Below are positions 60,030 through 64,000 of a stretch of 64,000 nucleotides of DNA, in pieces. Below the pieces are notes generated by a model. It searched no databases and had not been told where the DNA came from. It saw only the letters and a program-made list of their open reading frames with translations. Origin of the DNA: Chondrus crispus (taxonomy: Eukaryota; Rhodophyta; Florideophyceae; Gigartinales; Gigartinaceae); the NCBI RefSeq assembly GCF_000350225.1, contig NW_005179218.1, positions 1-64,000 on the forward strand, given 5' to 3'. Made by a program: the position numbers and the translations under genes. How positions within the stretch are numbered: the stretch's first letter is position 1; every line of letters begins with the position of its first letter.

Positions 60030-62737
60030 GGCAACGTGAACCTTTGATTGCTCGGTCCAACGCTTCGTGGCATACGATGGTCGTCCAGAAAGCCCTCGAG
60101 AACGCAAAACTCAGACTCCATAAGTTGCTCCCGACGTTTTCCAAAGTACTCCAAGGCCACTTCGTCACCGAAAATTGATGCAAGCCAGATCTTATCCTCA
60201 CCTTCATACGCACCAAGGTCCTGTCCAGTGTTGCTGATACAGTGGTCAATTTCTTCGCGGCTCTCTAGATAGTAGTTGTGAGCAGCCCTCCAGAAAACCA
60301 CATGGTGGTTGTCCCTCAAAACTTGAACATCCTTGATCACATCGTGCCCACGGTGTTGGTCCGGGATATGAACAGCCTGCAGGAATGGACTAACATGCTG
60401 CAGAGGATTTGGTTTCGGCCATCTTGTCGGGAGACGAATGGCAAATCGCATCCAAGCCGGATGAGAAGGTCCCTCATAGGGGACCGGATCTTCGTAACCA
60501 ATTGGGAGACGTGTCGGCAAAGAGTCATCGAAATCTTTGGTCGAAGGCTCAAATCTCTCCCCATCGTCACCTTCAACATCCGACTCACCGCGGAAAACCA
60601 CATCAGCATTTAAGTCTGTCATCAGATCCACAATTTGGGTCTGGTTCAAGTTCCGAAGGGTTTGCTTGAGTTCCGTCATCCCCACATCCCCAACATCGCC
60701 AGTCTTCCGCTTCTTCCGCGGTCCGCCGGTCCTTCCCCGCCTCACGCGATTCGGGTTCGTCAGCGGTGTAGACGGTCCCCCTTCGGGAACAATATCGGCA
60801 TTCAGAACACGAATATTCCTCTTGCGACTCGACTTGCGCACGGCCCTATCCCCATTACGGGTCACACCACTTCTAACGCCAGGCCCAGAACCACCAACAC
60901 CACGATCACCACGGCCACCTTCACCCGTTGCTGCAGAACCTCCACGGACCTCCTCAACAACCATTTGGGTTGGGTGTTCATCTGGTGCACGAGGCGGAGC
61001 AGGAAGAATTTCAGGTCCAAGTGCCTTCTTGATGACCCTGTTGATGGTCTCGAGCCGGTCGATAGTCCACCTCAACTTGCCCTCAGGGTCCTTCTCTCCA
61101 TTAAAAGACCACGCCGCCATTCTCGACCAAAGGGATCGTTCAATTGTGATACTCTTGCTCGGGGTAATATTGACCTCCGTCTTGTACAGGTCGTCAACGG
61201 ATATGTTATTATACTCGCAGATGGCCTGAAGATGCCGATGTAGAACTGCAATAAAAGTATAAAACTTGTCGCGAATGTCCGAGAACGTTCCCACGGTCTT
61301 GTTGTTGACCCTTTCAGCAACTGAATGCATAGCCAGGTAAAAAAAGGACGCTTCCTTGGTCGTAAAAAGGACCTTGCTCGACATATGCTCAATGCCGATC
61401 TGACCGCACTTCTCTGTCACCTCCAAGAATATCTTGAAGCAATGCGGTCGCTCAGCCAAGTTGCGGCCGACCAGCGTGTACTTCAGAATCTGACGGTCAC
61501 TCAGATTCGGAAGGATATTTATATTTTTCAGAGCAGTAGCAATGACCCTGTCCGGCAGCTTGGTCATGTCCACATGCGGATTGCGGTTCGGCGTCACATT
61601 GTATGACGACACCGTATCATGCACGGAGTCACTGAACGACATCCTCTTTACGTTAGAGTTGGATGCGTTCAGGAGGGCCCCAATGCCCAGAATCTCAGCG
61701 TGAGAGACATAATTGTCATCAGTGAGACCGCACCACAACGTCACGCGGAGCAACTTAATTGCTTCCGTCCATTCCGCTTCCTCGGCACCCAATTGAGTTA
61801 AAGCTGTGTGCCGATTCCGCCCATCCACAAGCCAAACTTCTTCTTCGATTTTCCCGCCTGCCCTGATTGCCTCGTGCAGGCCTGCGATTTCTCCGGGACT
61901 TCTCCTAGGGTCTTGCTTAAGGGCGACTGAGATTGTCCCGACGACAGGAAGGAACCCCCGACGTTTGAAGTCGTGCTTGAGGTCCCCCACGTGTTTCGGG
62001 TCAATCACACGCAACGTCTTCGGAGGGTCGCATATCAAGGCTATGTTGATCTCCGTTTGAAATTGACGATAGCTGCCAGCGTTGACCATCGGAGCGTCCA
62101 ACACGCGTGAATCAAGGCCCTCATCACCGGAATCCGGAACTTCCCAGACCTCTGTCTCGGTAACCTTCTTCCTCGTCGCTCCTTGACGTTGCGTCGTACT
62201 CGCGGATGCTGTTAGTCCTTCCATCCCCACCACGAGGTTAGAGGCGTCAGGGTTCTTCGCAGTTACCTGGACTTGTTTAGAACTAGCACCAGCACCAGTC
62301 ATGTGCGTCTTCAAAACACTTTTCGGTAACCCCATTTCCTGAACGAAACACTCCCGGGAACATGCCATATTGCTTTGGCTTCTTCCCTTGGCAAGCCAAA
62401 TGGCCGCAAACTTCATCTCTCCAGTATCACATGCATCATGCACATACTTGTTGCAAGTAGAGCACTTGCGCTTGTTCGGAGCACCAATTTGACACCAGGA
62501 CGCATCGCATTTCCCCAAGTAGGAGCGGAAATTAGGACCTTGGTCGACTTTCTCCTCCTCATCTGAACTCTCGTAGTCGGTGAGGTCCTTCTCGTTCTGG
62601 GGTCCTTGGTCTTTCTTCGTCGGCGGCGTTTCTGCCGGAACTACAGGGTCTACGGCCATCGGAACGGGGTGTTCGCCCTCGTGCTCGTCTGTCCCCTTTC
62701 CACGGGATGAAGTCTCTTGGTTGTTCATCGGCTGCAT
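59960..62737 (-). CDS. ParB-like and zinc-finger protein, upstream part of a dioxygenase fusion
   Basis: 925 residues from ATG 62737; earlier in-frame residues translate the 5' leader. A zinc-binding block at 77-130 has Cys77, 82, 92, 95, His100, Cys103, 126 and 130 (PHD-like C4HC3 order). A ParB/sulfiredoxin-like domain lies at about 240-320: LRVIDPKHVGDLKHDF, and WLVDGRNRHTAL at 302-313, which aligns with the ParB box (G-x-x-R-x-x-A). A helical central region and a Lys/Arg-rich Gly linker (about 630-740, likely nuclear) follow. The end, FCVLEGFLDDHRMPRSVGPS, reads like the N-terminus of a 2OG dioxygenase, whose remainder lies in the other frame (59151-60029). One protein of about 1200 residues is likely. 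Confidence 0.75.
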   Translation of the reverse strand: MQPMNNQETSSRGKGTDEHEGEHPVPMAVDPVVPAETPPTKKDQGPQNEKDLTDYESSDEEEKVDQGPNFRSYLGKCDASWCQIGAPNKRKCSTCNKYVHDACDTGEMKFAAIWLAKGRSQSNMACSRECFVQEMGLPKSVLKTHMTGAGASSKQVQVTAKNPDASNLVVGMEGLTASASTTQRQGATRKKVTETEVWEVPDSGDEGLDSRVLDAPMVNAGSYRQFQTEINIALICDPPKTLRVIDPKHVGDLKHDFKRRGFLPVVGTISVALKQDPRRSPGEIAGLHEAIRAGGKIEEEVWLVDGRNRHTALTQLGAEEAEWTEAIKLLRVTLWCGLTDDNYVSHAEILGIGALLNASNSNVKRMSFSDSVHDTVSSYNVTPNRNPHVDMTKLPDRVIATALKNINILPNLSDRQILKYTLVGRNLAERPHCFKIFLEVTEKCGQIGIEHMSSKVLFTTKEASFFYLAMHSVAERVNNKTVGTFSDIRDKFYTFIAVLHRHLQAICEYNNISVDDLYKTEVNITPSKSITIERSLWSRMAAWSFNGEKDPEGKLRWTIDRLETINRVIKKALGPEILPAPPRAPDEHPTQMVVEEVRGGSAATGEGGRGDRGVGGSGPGVRSGVTRNGDRAVRKSSRKRNIRVLNADIVPEGGPSTPLTNPNRVRRGRTGGPRKKRKTGDVGDVGMTELKQTLRNLNQTQIVDLMTDLNADVVFRGESDVEGDDGERFEPSTKDFDDSLPTRLPIGYEDPVPYEGPSHPAWMRFAIRLPTRWPKPNPLQHVSPFLQAVHIPDQHRGHDVIKDVQVLRDNHHVVFWRAAHNYYLESREEIDHCISNTGQDLGAYEGEDKIWLASIFGDEVALEYFGKRREQLMESEFCVLEGFLDDHRMPRSVGPSNQRFTLPWILPSTSGCTRRLKGCFREGKL

Positions 62738-62875
62738 CTTGAAAACTTTGCTGAGTGTTGTAAGACGTGTGATGAGTATGTGTGTGTGATGAGTATGTGT
62801 GAGTTTGTGTGAGAATGTTGTGGGAATTGTTGTGTGCGTTGTGGGCAGGTCTCGTGTCCAACTCAATGCGGTTCG

Positions 62876-62964
62876 ATTTATAGTCTTCGAACAGAGGATT
62901 TCTGAGCCCCCAGCGAAGCAGTTTGACCAATAAAACGGTGCAATCTTCCTTTCTCTTAACCAAT
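62876..62964 (-). promoter_or_regulatory. Candidate promoter of the ParB-like gene
   Basis: On the minus strand TATAAAT is at 62876-62882, about 140 nt before the ATG. Two ATTGG boxes (CCAAT on the plus strand, 62927-62931 and 62960-62964) lie 45 and 80 nt further upstream. Confidence 0.55.
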
Positions 62965-62998
62965 AAACGGTCGCCACCAGGAAGGTAATCTGGGACTC

Positions 62999-63112
62999 CA
63001 ACCGGCCGTGTCCCTGCTTTACAGCAAGAAAGGTAATTTCAGAGCTTTAACCAGTCGTGTCCCTGCCTTACACCAAGAGAGGTAATTTCGAGCTTTAACC
63101 GGCCGTGTCACT
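62999..63112. repeat. Tandem repeat upstream of the ParB-like gene
   Basis: Two full copies and one partial copy of an approximately 49-bp unit containing AACCGGCCGTGTCCCTGCTT, TACA and AGGTAATTTC (units at about 62999, 63049 and 63097). Confidence 0.85.
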
Positions 63113-63168
63113 GCTTTACACCACGCATAAAAAAATTAACCAAAAATTGCCTTGCCCAAAAATGGTTT

Positions 63169-63307
63169 TGTCGCGCGACAAGATTTCCAAATGCTGTATG
63201 GGTGGGCCCCCATACTGGAATCAACCTCGAAAAAATTACCAAAATATTTGTCCAGTTTTAGTATGGCTGGCCACCCATACAGCATTTGGAAATCTTGTCG
63301 TGCGACA
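63169..63307. repeat. Foldback/MITE-like inverted repeat, right cluster
   Basis: Arms 63169-63218 and 63258-63307 pair over about 48 bp with a few mismatches, and carry the same TTGTCGCGCGACA ... GCTGTATGGGTGG unit as the cluster at 58358-58633. The two clusters bracket the ParB-like/dioxygenase gene. Confidence 0.9.
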
Positions 63308-63456
63308 GCCCCCTTTCCCGATCACAGGTGTGACACGTGTGGAATGAACAAATGGACAACCCTTTTTATTGTTATTGCAACTAACTGCCCTTGACCTTAC
63401 GTTCTTCGATTTCCTTTCCACTTGAATAGAAAAGGTTGATGGCCATGCCGATATCT

Positions 63457-64000
63457 CTAGCGTGGTGCCCTCTGTGACTCTATGCTCGTTTTGACCTCCT
63501 CCAATTTATCCCTTGCTTTTTCCATGTGGGCAAATCCCTCCTTGAATTGGTCGAGAAGGTCGGAGTTGTTTTCGCGAAGAACAAGCCTAATGGCAGCAAG
63601 ATCATTTACATGACGTTGCATCTGAACAAGTTTCTTGACATTGGCGGCATAGCTCGCAGGTAATTCTTCGGTAATGTTTGAGAGCTCATCTTCATGTCCT
63701 TCATATTCCGACGGCGACGGCAACGGTGATGGGGGTGATACACCTCCGCCCTGACAGTTTTTACTACTGTGTGACTCCCCAGATTGTTGTGTTTGTTCCA
63801 GTATCCTTTGTTGGGTTTCACGGTTTTGTGGAGATGCAGTTCCAAGTGACGTTTTTGGAGTAGACGTTGTCAGATCATGCGACGATATATCACGTCCTGT
63901 TTCCGTTGTTGCTGGTTGTATTTCTTCCACATCCACAGCCTCTTGATTACGACGCGGAACGGGAGGAAGGGGAAGCGGAACATGATCAAACAACACAGGA
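63457..64000 (-). CDS. Coiled-coil protein, cut by the window edge
   Basis: At least 179 residues. The frame is open through the right edge, so the N-terminus is missing. A Pro/Ser/Thr-rich N-terminal part (PLPLPPVPRRNQEAVDVEE, GGVSPPSPLPSPSEYEGHED) is followed by a helical C-terminus (VKKLVQMQRHVNDLAAIRLV, then LLDQFKEGFAHMEKARDKL) with coiled-coil spacing. Family not recognised. Confidence 0.5.
   Translation of the reverse strand, partial: PVLFDHVPLPLPPVPRRNQEAVDVEEIQPATTETGRDISSHDLTTSTPKTSLGTASPQNRETQQRILEQTQQSGESHSSKNCQGGGVSPPSPLPSPSEYEGHEDELSNITEELPASYAANVKKLVQMQRHVNDLAAIRLVLRENNSDLLDQFKEGFAHMEKARDKLEEVKTSIESQRAPR

Overview
The window looks like nuclear DNA of a photosynthetic eukaryote, most likely a red alga. 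It has a nuclear-type gene for a plastid sigma-70 factor with an N-terminal extension, a eukaryotic/archaeal-type Pus10, mostly single-exon genes, long gene-poor spacers and many LTR retrotransposons and DNA transposons. The species call is inference. The first 28 bases carry a cloning-vector polylinker, so the left edge is probably a contig end. A run of exactly 100 N lies at 22398-22497.

Layout. 1-2.0 kb: an unrecognised plus-strand ORF. 2.3-9.2 kb: Ty3/gypsy chromovirus A (minus): gag, protease, RT-RNaseH-integrase and a chromodomain, with a -1 frameshift heptamer at gag/pro and isolated stops. 9.9-13.2 kb: a copia-like gag-PR-INT remnant without RT (minus). 13.7-16.0 kb: a pogo-like DNA transposon with 30-bp TIRs and TA target duplication, transposase broken. 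16.5-17.8 kb: a PIF/Harbinger-like transposase, broken. 20.8-25.6 kb: host genes (sigma factor, PUS10, QueD/PTPS-like). 28.4-28.8 kb: a small membrane protein. 31.4-38.4 kb: young LTR element B with 261-bp LTRs (257/261 identical). 38.7-41.9 kb: membrane-protein genes. 42.3-45.5 kb: chromovirus C (plus), truncated at its 5' end and split by a 671-bp solo LTR. 50.4-51.7 kb: an acidic Gly-Asn-repeat protein. 53.7-56.7 kb: an adenine-DNA-methyltransferase/SET fusion in one frame with three isolated stops (minus). 58.3-63.3 kb: a ParB-like/zinc-finger protein followed in a shifted frame by a 2-oxoglutarate Fe(II) dioxygenase, bracketed by related foldback repeats. The right edge cuts a coiled-coil protein.

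The strongest candidate for something undescribed is in element B. Between pol and its left LTR, antisense to gag-pol, it carries a two-exon gene whose product starts with a near-copy of the histone H3 tail (22 of the first 28 residues after Met). K4, K14, K18 and K23 are kept. The two main repressive methylation sites are replaced (K9 by Arg, K27 by Val). This tail is joined to a domain with a C39/papain-like Cys-His-Asp arrangement and a basic C-terminus, not to a histone fold. The second candidate is the right-hand 10 kb, where DNA methyltransferase, SET, ParB-like, zinc-finger and dioxygenase domains lie together: a possible mobile or selfish chromatin/DNA-modification module.
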